Shown here in pieces: positions 42,536 through 51,611 of a stretch of DNA of 64,000 nucleotides; positions within the stretch are counted from its first letter, which is position 1; each line of letters opens with the position of its first letter. Location of the stretch: assembly GCA_963632825.1 (NCBI GenBank), contig CAVGWF010000038.1, positions 1 to 64,000 on the forward strand, written 5' to 3'. Below the pieces are notes generated by a model. The model was not told the DNA's origin. It saw nothing but the letters and a program-made list of their open reading frames with translations, and did not search any database. The DNA is from F23-B02 sp963632825. Its GTDB lineage: Bacteria > Bacillota > Clostridia > Oscillospirales > Oscillospiraceae. The position numbers and the translations under genes are program-made.

Positions 42536-43417
42536 ATGAACAAGCCGTCTCTGAATGTCCTCGGATGCTATATCCTCTGGGGACTGCTTCCGGTGTTCTG
42601 GAAGCTCCTCGCCGGCGTAAACTCCGCATATGTTCTTGCACAGAGAATAGTTTTTTCTTTTCTGTTCTGCTTCGCCGCCGTGCTTATCAAAAAACATGGC
42701 GAGGAGCTGAAAAGGATAGTCCATGATAAGAGCGAGTGCCGCAGATTCATCCTGTGCGGTCTGCTCATTTCATCCAACTGGGGAGTCTATATCTTTGCCG
42801 TCGCAACGAACAGAATACTTGAGTCGAGCCTTGCCTATTACATAAATCCGCTGTTTTCGGTGCTTATCGGCGCAATATTCTTCAAGGAAAAGCTGAGCAC
42901 ACTGAAATGGCTGAGCGCAGCGCTTGCTCTGATCGGCGTGAGCATCTCGATAGTAAGCTACGGCACCGTTCCGTACATTGCAATCGTCATAGCCGTGACC
43001 TTTGCACTGTACAGTGCGATAAAAAAGGGAGTGAGCGCCGACAGTGAAACATCCATGTGCATAGAAACAGCAGCAGTCCTGCCCATAGCGGTCGCATTCA
43101 TAATATATGCGCAGCTTTCCGGCTTTACGACATTTGCGTCGCTCAGCGTGTCCGAAATGCTGCTGCTGGCGGCAACGGGGCCAGTTACCTCAATACCGCT
43201 CATGCTGTTTGCAAAGGGCATAAAGAGCACATCCATCATTACCTCCGGCATACTTATGTATGTTAACCCCACGCTCCAGCTCCTCGTCGGCGTTCTCATA
43301 TACCATGAGGCATTCACAAGGACAAATGCAATAACCTTTGTCTTCGTATGGGCGGCGGTAATATTGTTTGTATATGACAGCCTAAGAAAGCATAAGGAAA
43401 AAACGGCAGGTCGATGA
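42536..43417 (+). CDS. rarD: RarD-type EamA (DMT) permease
   Basis: A 293-residue permease with ten hydrophobic segments. RarD marks are the N-terminal LNVLGCYILWGLLPVFWK, the NWGVYIFAVATNRILESSLAYYINPLFSVL segment and, in the second half, ATGPVTSIPLMLFAKGIKSTSIITSGILMYVNPTLQLLVG. The role in most bacteria is unknown (chloramphenicol-sensitive phenotype in Pseudomonas). The SD is weak, but the 6-bp gap from glyA suggests translational coupling. The 3' end runs into a terminator. Confidence 0.92.
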   Translation: MNKPSLNVLGCYILWGLLPVFWKLLAGVNSAYVLAQRIVFSFLFCFAAVLIKKHGEELKRIVHDKSECRRFILCGLLISSNWGVYIFAVATNRILESSLAYYINPLFSVLIGAIFFKEKLSTLKWLSAALALIGVSISIVSYGTVPYIAIVIAVTFALYSAIKKGVSADSETSMCIETAAVLPIAVAFIIYAQLSGFTTFASLSVSEMLLLAATGPVTSIPLMLFAKGIKSTSIITSGILMYVNPTLQLLVGVLIYHEAFTRTNAITFVFVWAAVILFVYDSLRKHKEKTAGR

Positions 43418-43436
43418 CCTGCCGTTCTTGGCTTTT
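43402..43436. terminator. Bidirectional terminator, rarD / cysS
   Basis: A stem AACGGCAGGTC / GACCTGCCGTT overlaps the last rarD codons. On the minus strand it ends with a run of six T, serving cysS. Confidence 0.85.
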
Positions 43437-43439
43437 ATA

Positions 43440-44894
43440 TTAAATTTTCTTCCACTTTGCGCCGTTCGGAATGTCGGTAACTTCGATTCCCTGAGCCTTC
43501 AGCTCATCGCGGATGCGGTCGGCCTCAGCGAAATTCTTCGCCTTCTTCGCCGCTGCGCGTGCCTTGAGAAGCTCCTCGACGGCTGTATCCGCCTCACCGC
43601 TTTCGGATATGACGGTAAACTCCGCGCCGCCGGAAACGGACTGCTTTTTAAGCTCCTCGCGGCGGGCATTTGCCCGTTCAATAAGGCTCAGGCTCAGCAC
43701 CCTGTCAAAATCCGCGATGGCGGCAAGCTTTGTATCGTCATTTGTATCGTACTTGAGCACATCGTACAGCGCCGTCACCGCAAGCGAGGTGTTCAGGTCG
43801 TTATCGAGTGCCGCTACGAATTTTTCCTTTAGAGCGCTGAAGGCAGCTTCATCCACAGGCTCTCCGGCGGGCTTGAGCGCGGCAATGCGGTTGATGAGCT
43901 TGTTGTATGTGCCCTGCGCATTGTCGAGATTCTCCCACGAGAAAACGAGCGATTTGCGGTAGTGGCTCTGCAGGCAGAACAGACGGTAAGCAAGTGGGTC
44001 ATAGCCCTTCTCCTCAAGCAGCGAAACGGTGAGGAATTCGCCCTTTGACTTGCTCATTTTGCCGGAGTTGGTGTTCAGGTGCAGAACATGCATCCAGTAG
44101 CTGCACCACTTGTGACCGAGGTAGGATTCCGACTGCGCGATCTCATTGGTGTGGTGCGGGAAGGCGTTGTCGATGCCGCCGCAGTGAATGTCGAGATCGT
44201 CGCCGAGATGCTTCATGGATATGCCGGAGCACTCGATGTGCCAGCCGGGGTAGCCCACGCCCCACGGAGAGTCCCACTTGAGCGCCTGATCCTCAAACTT
44301 TGACTTGGTAAACCAAAGAACGAAGTCGTTCTTGTTGCGCTTGTTCGTGTCCTCCTCAACGCCCTCGCGCACGCCGACATCCAGATCCTCGGCGTTGAAG
44401 TCGTTGAAAATATAGTAGCGTTCGAGCTTGGAGGTGTCAAAATACACATTGCCGCCGGCAAAGTAGGCATAGCCGGTGTCCATGAGCTTTGTGATTATCT
44501 TTATATATTCGTCGATGCAGTTGGTCGCGGGCTCGACTACATCGGGGGTCTTTATGTTGAGCTTTGCGCAGTCGGAAAAAAATGCGTCGGTGTAAAACCT
44601 TGCAATGTCCATTACGGACTTGTGCTCGCGCTTTGCACCCTTGAGCATCTTATCCTCGCCCTCATCGGCGTCGCTGGTGAGGTGCCCGACATCGGTGATA
44701 TTCATGACGCGCTTGACATTATAGCCGACATAGCGCAAATGCTTTTCGAGAATATCCTCCATGATATACGATCTGAGGTTTCCGATGTGCGCATAGTGAT
44801 ACACCGTAGGACCGCAGGTGTACATTTTAACTATATCGGGATGATTGGGGACGAAGTCCTCTTTTTTTCTTGTTGCGGAATTATAAAGCTTCAT
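43440..44894 (-). CDS. cysS: Cysteinyl-tRNA synthetase
   Basis: Charges tRNA-Cys. The 484-residue class I synthetase has the HIGH-type HIGN (36-39), zinc ligands Cys27 (MYTCGPTVY), Cys and His in GWHIECSGIS and FPHHTNEIAQ, and the KMSKSKG loop. The C-terminal DALR-like region (EELLKARAAAKKAKNFAEADRIRDEL) and PNGAKWKKI end are typical. Expression is controlled by a T-box leader that responds to uncharged tRNA-Cys. The start at 44894 has AGGAG upstream. Confidence 0.97.
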   Translation of the reverse strand: MKLYNSATRKKEDFVPNHPDIVKMYTCGPTVYHYAHIGNLRSYIMEDILEKHLRYVGYNVKRVMNITDVGHLTSDADEGEDKMLKGAKREHKSVMDIARFYTDAFFSDCAKLNIKTPDVVEPATNCIDEYIKIITKLMDTGYAYFAGGNVYFDTSKLERYYIFNDFNAEDLDVGVREGVEEDTNKRNKNDFVLWFTKSKFEDQALKWDSPWGVGYPGWHIECSGISMKHLGDDLDIHCGGIDNAFPHHTNEIAQSESYLGHKWCSYWMHVLHLNTNSGKMSKSKGEFLTVSLLEEKGYDPLAYRLFCLQSHYRKSLVFSWENLDNAQGTYNKLINRIAALKPAGEPVDEAAFSALKEKFVAALDNDLNTSLAVTALYDVLKYDTNDDTKLAAIADFDRVLSLSLIERANARREELKKQSVSGGAEFTVISESGEADTAVEELLKARAAAKKAKNFAEADRIRDELKAQGIEVTDIPNGAKWKKI

Positions 44895-44908
44895 GTTCTG
44901 CTCCTTTT

Positions 44909-45131
44909 AAAATAATAAAGCCTCCCATGGTTTTACCCATGAGAGGCGTAGTTTTACGCGGTTCCACTCTCTTTTGTAGCTCAAAAGGACCTTAACGCGG
45001 TCTTACGCGGAGGCATTTCCTACTCCGAGGCTCCCGGACGCATTTCCTTCGCTTTCCCGCAGCAATGATCTCAGCCAATGTCAAAGCCTCTCTGAGCGGG
45101 CAGGGGAGAAGTACTTCTTCCGTTCAACGCC
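44909..45131 (-). ncRNA. T-box leader of cysS
   Basis: Between the promoter and cysS the minus strand carries GAACGGAAGAAGTAC near the 5' end, the conserved T-box AGAGTGGAACCGCG (about 44957-44972) that pairs with the tRNA acceptor end, and a terminator stem GCCTCTCATGG / CCATGGGAGGC (44920-44947) with a T-rich run. TGC triplets, the Cys codon, occur in the stem region, but I could not fix which one is the specifier. Confidence 0.9.
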
Positions 45132-45137
45132 AATAGA

Positions 45138-45166
45138 ATATTACCATCGGGTGCCCGGTATGTCAA
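45138..45166 (-). promoter_or_regulatory. Promoter of the cysS T-box transcript
   Basis: On the minus strand TTGACA (45161-45166), 17 bp, TAATAT (45138-45143). The -35 overlaps the stop codon of pgsA. Confidence 0.75.
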
Positions 45167-45696
45167 GCGCAGTGCTTGAAAACACCGATGTTTTTAACGA
45201 AGTATTCAATGCCGGAATACAGCGTGGTAACGAGTATCAGTACCCAGCATACAACGGATACGGTCTCCGGCGCGGGGAACCATGGCTGTGTTGCGATTAT
45301 AAGTATACCGAGGGCAACCATGGTAACGCCGGTCTTTATTTTGCCCGACCATGCCGCAGCGATCACGATGCCCTGCTCGACCGCGAGCAGCCTCAGACCG
45401 GAAACGCCGAACTCACGAAGCAGCACGAGTGCCACCACCCAGCCGGGCATGAGCCCGACCTCAACGAAATAGCACATTGCCGCCAGCACGAGCATTTTAT
45501 CTGCCAGCGGATCCATAAACTTGCCGAAATCGGTCACAAGATTGTATTTTCTCGCGATCCTGCCGTCGGCGAGATCACTCAGGCATGCAATTATGTAAAC
45601 CGCAAGCGCCCAGTACGGGAGTTCTGTATACAAAAGCAACATGAAAATCGGAACAAGAATTATCCTGCCTATCGTTATCTTATTGGGTGTGTTCAT
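45163..45696 (-). CDS. pgsA: CDP-diacylglycerol-glycerol-3-phosphate 3-phosphatidyltransferase
   Basis: Makes phosphatidylglycerol phosphate at the membrane. The 177-residue protein has several helices and the CDP-alcohol phosphotransferase motif D-x2-D-G-x2-A-R-x8-G-x3-D-x3-D in SDLADGRIARKYNLVTDFGKFMDPLADK. It is the last gene of the long RR-kinase-DUF1385-prmC-recA-recX-rimO-pgsA operon and overlaps rimO by 4 bp. ATG 45696 has GGAGG 7 nt upstream. Confidence 0.95.
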   Translation of the reverse strand: MNTPNKITIGRIILVPIFMLLLYTELPYWALAVYIIACLSDLADGRIARKYNLVTDFGKFMDPLADKMLVLAAMCYFVEVGLMPGWVVALVLLREFGVSGLRLLAVEQGIVIAAAWSGKIKTGVTMVALGILIIATQPWFPAPETVSVVCWVLILVTTLYSGIEYFVKNIGVFKHCA

Positions 45697-47015
45697 GATC
45701 GTTCCTCCTCGCCGATAAGGTTTCCGTCATCGGAAACCGCGGTTATGTGCACGGGTACTATCTCACCCTCGCCGCCATTGCCGCTGAAATATACAAGCCC
45801 GTCTATATCCGGTGAATCGTAGCAGCTCCTGCCTGTCCATTGTCCGTCCCCGCTGCATTCGGTACATATGACAGGCAGGGTTTTGCCGACAAGCGATGCC
45901 GCAAAGTCGTCCATTATGCGCGCCTGAATGTCCATGATGAGCTCGGCACGCCGCTGAGCCTCCTCAGAATCGCAGTGCTCCATACCTGCCGCTGGAGTGC
46001 TCTCCTCGGGAGAGAAGGGGAAAACGCCGGCGCGCTCGATCTTAGCCTCGCGCAGAAATTCGCACAGCTCCTCAAACTCCGCCTCGCCCTCGCCGGGCAG
46101 ACCGGCTATGAGGCTTGTCCGCAGCACCAGACCGGGTATGCGCTGCCTCAGCGTTTTGAAAAGCTCACGGATGTCGTCTCCGGTACCGTGACGGTTCATT
46201 GTCCTGAGAATTTTGTTGTTTATATGCTGAATGGGAATATCCAGATACTTTACTATTTTGGGATTTGACGCTATCTCGTCGATGAGCTCATCGTCAAACT
46301 GGTCGGGATAAGTATAGTGCAGCCTTATCCACTCAACGCCGTCTATCTCCGCTATTTTGCGGCACAGCTCCGCGAGCGAGCGCTTGCCGTAAAGGTCAGT
46401 GCCGTAGCGCGTTATGTCCTGAGCAATAACGATGATCTCCTTAATTCCGTGGTCTGCAAGATCACGCGCCTCCTCAAGGACATTTTCCATTTCTCTCGAG
46501 CGGTATCTGCCGCGGATAAACGGTATCGCGCAGAACGCACAGAAGTTATCGCAGCCCTCTGCTATGCGCAGATATGCCCACGAGGGACCGGTGCTCACAA
46601 CGCGGGGGATCTCGTCGACCGGCGCGCTGTTGTCGGCAAAAAGACTCACCGGCTTTTCTGCGAACACCGCGTCCACCGCCGGAACTATATCGCCGAAGCT
46701 GCCGACGCCGAGTATGGCATCCACCTCCGGGAGCTCCTCGGTAACGGCGGCGCGATAGCGCTCCGTGAGGCAGCCGGTGACGATTATCTTGCCGAGTCTG
46801 CCCTCCGACTTGAGCTGCGCCATTTCGAGAATGGTGTCTATCGCTTCGCTTTTTGCCGCGTCAATAAAGCCGCAGGTATTTATGATGACGGCATCCGCAC
46901 CGTCCGGAGAAGGGGCGAGCGCATAGCCTGCCTCGCTGAGTAGATACAGCATCTGCTCGCTGTTTACGAGGTTTTTTGCGCAGCCCAAAGATATTAGGGC
47001 AACAGTTTTGTCCAT
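45693..47015 (-). CDS. rimO: Ribosomal protein uS12 methylthiotransferase RimO
   Basis: Adds a methylthio group to an aspartate of ribosomal protein S12. The 440-residue radical-SAM protein has the N-terminal UPF0004 domain (MDKTVALISLGCAKNLVNSE, CGFIDAAK, TGCLTERY; three Cys for the auxiliary cluster), the CX3CX2C motif in GCDNFCAFC, and a C-terminal TRAM domain. RimO rather than MiaB is indicated by the SLGCAKNLVNSE start. It overlaps recX by 1 bp (TGATG) and pgsA by 4 bp. Confidence 0.95.
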   Translation of the reverse strand: MDKTVALISLGCAKNLVNSEQMLYLLSEAGYALAPSPDGADAVIINTCGFIDAAKSEAIDTILEMAQLKSEGRLGKIIVTGCLTERYRAAVTEELPEVDAILGVGSFGDIVPAVDAVFAEKPVSLFADNSAPVDEIPRVVSTGPSWAYLRIAEGCDNFCAFCAIPFIRGRYRSREMENVLEEARDLADHGIKEIIVIAQDITRYGTDLYGKRSLAELCRKIAEIDGVEWIRLHYTYPDQFDDELIDEIASNPKIVKYLDIPIQHINNKILRTMNRHGTGDDIRELFKTLRQRIPGLVLRTSLIAGLPGEGEAEFEELCEFLREAKIERAGVFPFSPEESTPAAGMEHCDSEEAQRRAELIMDIQARIMDDFAASLVGKTLPVICTECSGDGQWTGRSCYDSPDIDGLVYFSGNGGEGEIVPVHITAVSDDGNLIGEEERS

Positions 47016-47623
47016 CAGAGTTCACCTTGAGTATCAAATTCGTTTAGGGCGCTTCTTATCTGCTCCCACGAGTAACCGCGCCGGAAAAGAGCGTCGGAGA
47101 CCTTTTTGACCTGAGCCCGATCGGTCGGATCGGTAAGCCTTGTGCGCAGGAAGCGCGCAAGATATTCGTCCTGCTCCGGCATCTGCTCGAGTGCAGGGCC
47201 CCACATTTCGCGCGGAACGCCGTGCCGCCGGAGCTCCTGCTTTATGCGCACCTGACCGTAGCCCTTGGCGGCATAGTGCCGCACGACGCTGCCGGCATAT
47301 TGCTCATCGTTGATGAGCCCCATTTCGCACAGCCAGTCGGCGCATGCCTCGGCATTTTCGGGAGCCTCGCCCTTTTCGACGAGCCGCCTGCGCATCTCCT
47401 CGCGGGACATGGGCCGCGTGTTTATTATCCTCAGCGCGCGGGCTTTGGCAAGCGATAGGGCAGAGGCGCACACGAGCTCACTGTATGCCTCGCCGCTCAG
47501 ATCCATTCCGGAGTGTAGGAAGCGCTCGGTAATTATTCCCAGAGTTGTCTTGAGCTCAGGGGCATCGTCGAAAACGAGCGTGAACCGCTCCGGAGAGGTC
47601 TGCTTTATTTCACAAAGCCGCAC
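47015..47623 (-). CDS. recX: RecX regulatory protein
   Basis: Inhibitor or modulator of RecA filaments. The 202-residue helical protein has the RecX pattern of three-helix repeats: LRIINTRPMSREEMRRRLVEKG, CEMGLINDEQYAGSVVRHYAAKGYGQVRIKQELRRHGV. It follows recA by 5 bp, the usual gene order. The start is GTG 47623, with GAAGG upstream inside the end of recA. The N-terminal region (about 60 residues, DAPELKTTLGIITERFL) is longer than in proteobacterial RecX but usual in Firmicutes. Confidence 0.93.
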   Translation of the reverse strand: MRLCEIKQTSPERFTLVFDDAPELKTTLGIITERFLHSGMDLSGEAYSELVCASALSLAKARALRIINTRPMSREEMRRRLVEKGEAPENAEACADWLCEMGLINDEQYAGSVVRHYAAKGYGQVRIKQELRRHGVPREMWGPALEQMPEQDEYLARFLRTRLTDPTDRAQVKKVSDALFRRGYSWEQIRSALNEFDTQGEL

Positions 47624-47628
47624 CGTGC

Positions 47629-48729
47629 TCAGCCTTCAAAATCATCGGCGCTTATATCCACCGCGCGTCCGGCTGCCTGGGCCGCCTTGCGTGCCTGCGG
47701 AGCCATCAGCTTGTAGGCATTATCGCGTATCTGCTGCTCGATATTTGCGCATATCTCGGGATTTGAAAGCAGATATTCCTTCACGGCATCTCTGCCCTGA
47801 ATGCGCTGCTCGCCTACGGTGAACCATGCACCGGCCTTGTCGATTATCTCAAGCTTAACGCCGAGATCGACTATCTCGCCGACCTTGGATATTCCCTCGC
47901 CGTACATGATATCGAACTCAGCCTCCTTGAACGGGGGAGCGCACTTGTTCTTTATGACCTTGGCCCTCGTGCGGTTGCCTATCATTTCGCCGCCGACCTT
48001 GAGGGTCTCGATTCGGCGGACATCTATGCGCACGGAGGCGTAGTATTTAAGCGCAAGACCGCCGGGGGTAGTCTCGGGGTTGCCGTACATAACGCCGATC
48101 TTCTGACGAAGCTGGTTTATGAATATGACGGTACAGCCGTTTTTCGAGATACAGCCGGCAAGACGGCGCATTGCCTGCGACATCAGCCTCGCAAGAGCGC
48201 CGACGACGGAGTCGCCCATTTCACCCTCAAGCTCTATGCGGGGGATAAGCGCCGCAACGGAGTCAACGACGACGACATCAACTGCGCTTGAACGGACAAG
48301 ACTTTCGGTTATGTCGAGCGCCTGCTCGCCGGTGTCCGGCTGGGAGATGAGCAGACTGTCTATGTCAACGCCGAGCGCACGGGCATATGCCGGCTCGAGC
48401 GCATGCTCAACATCTATGTATGCCGCCTCGCCTCCGGCCTTCTGAGCCGCGGCGACGACATGCAGGGCAAGCGTCGTCTTGCCCGATGCCTCAGGACCGT
48501 AGATCTCGATGATCCTTCCCTTGGGAACGCCGCCTATGCCGAGCGCAAGGTCAAGCGAGAGCGAACCCGTGGAAAGAGCCTCGACATTCACGGGAATATC
48601 GTCGCCCAAACGCATTATGGCGCCCTTGCCATAATTTTTTTCTATCTGTGCAATGCAGGTCTCAAGCGCCTTTTTCTTGTCGCCGGCCTGCGAGTGAGTC
48701 GAGATGGGAGCCTTCTTCTTATCTGCCAT
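47629..48729 (-). CDS. recA: RecA recombinase
   Basis: DNA strand exchange and SOS co-protease. The 366-residue protein has Walker A GPEASGKTT (78-86), the MAW motif, loop L1 EGEMGDSVVGALARLMSQ and loop L2 GNPETTPGGLALKYYASVR. The residue matching E. coli His163 (GDSH) is valine here (Val175), and the following LQ of most Firmicutes is GA, an unusual L1 for a housekeeping RecA. SD GAGGTGA. It sits inside a multi-gene operon with prmC upstream (20 bp) and recX downstream. Confidence 0.97.
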   Translation of the reverse strand: MADKKKAPISTHSQAGDKKKALETCIAQIEKNYGKGAIMRLGDDIPVNVEALSTGSLSLDLALGIGGVPKGRIIEIYGPEASGKTTLALHVVAAAQKAGGEAAYIDVEHALEPAYARALGVDIDSLLISQPDTGEQALDITESLVRSSAVDVVVVDSVAALIPRIELEGEMGDSVVGALARLMSQAMRRLAGCISKNGCTVIFINQLRQKIGVMYGNPETTPGGLALKYYASVRIDVRRIETLKVGGEMIGNRTRAKVIKNKCAPPFKEAEFDIMYGEGISKVGEIVDLGVKLEIIDKAGAWFTVGEQRIQGRDAVKEYLLSNPEICANIEQQIRDNAYKLMAPQARKAAQAAGRAVDISADDFEG

Positions 48730-48749
48730 TTAGTTCACCTCATGTATAG

Positions 48750-49619
48750 TCAAAATTCGTTTTTCCATTTGCCGATGACAACGCGGTCAAAGCCAAGAGT
48801 GTCCTTGCGGGTATCCACCGAAACGAATCCCGCGTGCAGCAGCATCCTGCCGACATCCTCTGCCTGACCCTCGCCGACCTCGAACATCATAAGTCCGTTC
48901 GGGCGCATCGTTATTGTCCAGTATTTTATTATCGCCCTGTAGAAATCGAGCCCGTCCTCGCCGCCGTCGAGCGCGGTCATCGGCTCATAGTCGCGCACCG
49001 AGCAGTCAAGCTCTATCAGCTCAAACGAGGGAATATACGGCGGGTTTGATACTATGACATCAAAGCTTCCGATGCTCATAGGCGGCCATGTGGTAGCGTC
49101 GGCGTTCATGGGGATTATCCGCGATGTGAGCTTATTGTCCTTAATGTTCTTCCGGCACACCTCAAGCGCCGAGGGACTTATATCCGCCGCAACTACTCTC
49201 GCGGCCGGCAGCTCATGTGCCAGCGCGCAGGCAATGCAGCCGCTTCCGCAGCACAGATCGAGTATCCTGCCCTTCATGCCGAAGCCCTTTATGGCTTCTA
49301 TGGCGGCATCGACGAGTATCTCGGTATCCATGCGCGGAATGAGAACATCCGGAGTTACCGTCATGGGCAGACCGTAAAACTCCCACGAGCCGGAGATATA
49401 TGCAAGCGGTTCACCGTCTAAACGGCGCCGTATCATATCGTCAGCGCGCTGCTCTATTTCGGTAGAAGTGTAAAGATACATATCGCGCATAAGCTGCTCT
49501 GTGGTCTTTCCGGCTGCCGCGGCAAGGAGAATGCGGGCCTCAAGGCTGTAGGCTTCAACGCCCTTTTCCCTGAGCATATTCCTCACCGAAAAGTAAATAT
49601 CATTGTATGTCTTTGGCAT
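48750..49619 (-). CDS. prmC: Peptide chain release factor N5-glutamine methyltransferase
   Basis: Methylates the GGQ glutamine of release factors. The 289-residue protein has an N-terminal helical domain, the SAM motif ILDLCCGSGCIACALA and the catalytic NPPY motif in VIVSNPPYIPS, followed by DYEPMTALDGGEDGLDFYR, which is typical of PrmC. The release-factor gene prfA, its usual neighbour, is not here, but the DUF1385 gene 12 bp upstream is a common neighbour in Firmicutes. Confidence 0.95.
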   Translation of the reverse strand: MPKTYNDIYFSVRNMLREKGVEAYSLEARILLAAAAGKTTEQLMRDMYLYTSTEIEQRADDMIRRRLDGEPLAYISGSWEFYGLPMTVTPDVLIPRMDTEILVDAAIEAIKGFGMKGRILDLCCGSGCIACALAHELPAARVVAADISPSALEVCRKNIKDNKLTSRIIPMNADATTWPPMSIGSFDVIVSNPPYIPSFELIELDCSVRDYEPMTALDGGEDGLDFYRAIIKYWTITMRPNGLMMFEVGEGQAEDVGRMLLHAGFVSVDTRKDTLGFDRVVIGKWKNEF

Positions 49620-49631
49620 TTTCCATGGTCC

Positions 49632-50582
49632 TTACCAGGCATCGCTGCCTTTTTCTTCGGGGATGACGAGCTCAAGCGCGCGTATTGCGCACTCTATCAT
49701 ATCGTCGTCGGGCTCATTTGTGGTTATGCGCTGGAACTGCTTGCCCGGCCACGAGAGAATCCTTGAGCATATATTGTCGTGCCGTCCGACCCAGCGGTTC
49801 AGCTCATAGCTCACGCCGACTATGAGCGGGAGCATGAGAAACTTCAGCGCCATCCTCAGCAGAGTGTCCGAAACATGGATAAACGAGCCGGCGAGTATAC
49901 TTATTATAATAACAACGAAAATAAAGCTCGTTCCGCATCTTGGGTGCAGCCTTGGCTGCGGACGGACATTCTCAACCGTCAGCGGCAGACCCTTTTCATA
50001 GCAGAATATCGTTTTGTGCTCGGCGCCGTGATACGAAAACAGACGCTTCATATCCTTCATTTTTGAACACAATATCAGATAAACAAAGAATATGACGAGC
50101 TTGAGGATACCCTCAAGCAGGGTACGCCAGTAAAAATCGGACTTCACGGCGGGGAACAGACCGACTATGAAGGTTGGCAGAAATAGAAACAGAAAAAGCG
50201 AAAGCGCAATGCCCAGTACAACGGCTATGCCGATAATTAGCTTCTGCGCAGTCTCGCCGGAAAAGTGGTTTTCTATCCACTGGTCTATCTTGTCCGGCTC
50301 CTCCTGCATGTCCTCGGGAAGCTGCTCGGCGGAGAACGAAAGCGCCTTAACACCGTTTATCATCGAGGATATGAACGCCGCAACTCCGCGGATAAGCGGA
50401 AGTGCGAGTACGGGAGATTTTTCCTTGAGAGGAATGACCGGCTCTACCTTTTCGACCATTTCACCCGAGCCACGGCATACGACAGCGCGCTTGCCGGGGC
50501 CGAGCATCATTATGCCCTCTATGAGCGCCTGACCTCCGATGGAGGTCTTGAACGCCGTTGAGCTGTTATCTTTGTCTGACAT
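49632..50582 (-). CDS. DUF1385 membrane protein (YqhQ-like)
   Basis: A 316-residue protein with about four hydrophobic segments in the second half. Family signatures: GGQALIEGIMMLGP, the RGVAAFISSMINGVKAL helix, and SYHGAEHKTIFCYEKG, whose histidines and cysteines suggest a metal site, followed by RLHPRCGTSFIF. The biochemical function is unknown. It sits between the kinase gene and prmC with 9- and 12-bp gaps, so it belongs to the recA operon. Confidence 0.93.
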   Translation of the reverse strand: MSDKDNSSTAFKTSIGGQALIEGIMMLGPGKRAVVCRGSGEMVEKVEPVIPLKEKSPVLALPLIRGVAAFISSMINGVKALSFSAEQLPEDMQEEPDKIDQWIENHFSGETAQKLIIGIAVVLGIALSLFLFLFLPTFIVGLFPAVKSDFYWRTLLEGILKLVIFFVYLILCSKMKDMKRLFSYHGAEHKTIFCYEKGLPLTVENVRPQPRLHPRCGTSFIFVVIIISILAGSFIHVSDTLLRMALKFLMLPLIVGVSYELNRWVGRHDNICSRILSWPGKQFQRITTNEPDDDMIECAIRALELVIPEEKGSDAW

Positions 50583-50591
50583 TTATCTACC

Positions 50592-51587
50592 TCAGTTTTC
50601 CGAAATCGGCAGGATTATTTTTGCAAGGCAGCCGCCGCCCTCGGCATTTGAAATGTCGAGTCTTCCGCCGTGACGCGTTACTATCTCGTCGCAAACGGCG
50701 AGACCGATGCCGCTGCCGCGGTTTTTTGAGCTGCCCTTGTAGAATCTGTTTTTGACGAACGGAAGCTCGTTTTCGGGAATACCGTGCCCGTAATCGCGGA
50801 TGCAGATCACAACGCTGTCATTTTCAAGAGACAGCGAGACCTCCGCCTTACCGCCGTCGCCGCCGTGCTTTGCGGCGTTATCCAGCAGGTTTAAAAACAC
50901 CTGCTTCAGGCGCTCGGGGTCGCCGGAAATGAGCGGGATATCGTACTCGGGAGGTATGTAGCTGACCTCAATGCCCGCCTCGCTCATAAGATTCCCGTAG
51001 GTATACAGCGAATCCTCCAGCTCGGCTGCAATGTCAACGAGCTCTATGCGCAGGTTGAACCGGCCGTCCTGAATGCGGGTAAACTCCAATAGATCGGCTA
51101 CCATACCCGTGAGTCTTTCGGCTTCCTTTGAAATTATCTTGACGCCGCGCAGAGAATCTCCCTTGACGGCGGGATCGTACTGCAGCGTTTCGCTCCAGCC
51201 GAGTATTGCGGTAAGCGGAGTGCGCAGCTCGTGCGATATCTGTGATATAAACTCCGAGGTTGCCTTGTCCGAGCGGGCGATTTTTGCGGACATACGGTTT
51301 ATGTCGTCGGTGAGTCTGCTGATCTCGTTATCGCCGACCGACGGCACCTGCGCACCGTAGCTTCCGCCGGCAATATTCTTCGCGTTTTCCGAAAGCGCCT
51401 TTATCGGCTGTGATACAAAGTGGCGAAACCAGACATTGACACATATTATGTATGCGCCTATTATGACCGCTATCATGATGGCCGGAGCGATAAGACCATG
51501 CGCCAAGAACACGATAAGGCACACGATAAGTATGACCGCCGCTATGCTTGATGCAAGCAGCTGCCATTTAAGGCTTTTAAAAAACAT
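50592..51587 (-). CDS. Sensor histidine kinase (HAMP-HisKA-HATPase)
   Basis: A 331-residue kinase with two adjacent N-terminal helices (about 9-29 and 33-52) and almost no extracellular loop, a HAMP linker, then the phosphoacceptor His119 in SHELRTPLTAILG, N-box NLLDNAAKHG, G1 DYGHGIP and G2 GSGIGLAV. The lack of an external sensor domain suggests it senses the membrane or an intramembrane cue. Its partner is the response regulator 24 bp upstream. The SD is weak (GGAAG). Confidence 0.93.
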   Translation of the reverse strand: MFFKSLKWQLLASSIAAVILIVCLIVFLAHGLIAPAIMIAVIIGAYIICVNVWFRHFVSQPIKALSENAKNIAGGSYGAQVPSVGDNEISRLTDDINRMSAKIARSDKATSEFISQISHELRTPLTAILGWSETLQYDPAVKGDSLRGVKIISKEAERLTGMVADLLEFTRIQDGRFNLRIELVDIAAELEDSLYTYGNLMSEAGIEVSYIPPEYDIPLISGDPERLKQVFLNLLDNAAKHGGDGGKAEVSLSLENDSVVICIRDYGHGIPENELPFVKNRFYKGSSKNRGSGIGLAVCDEIVTRHGGRLDISNAEGGGCLAKIILPISEN

Positions 51588-51611
51588 TTAACACTTCCAA
51601 GGGATAGATTA

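Noticed and set aside
44895..45180. Short protein-coding frames between cysS and pgsA
   Set aside because: The region is fully explained by the T-box leader, its terminator and promoter.
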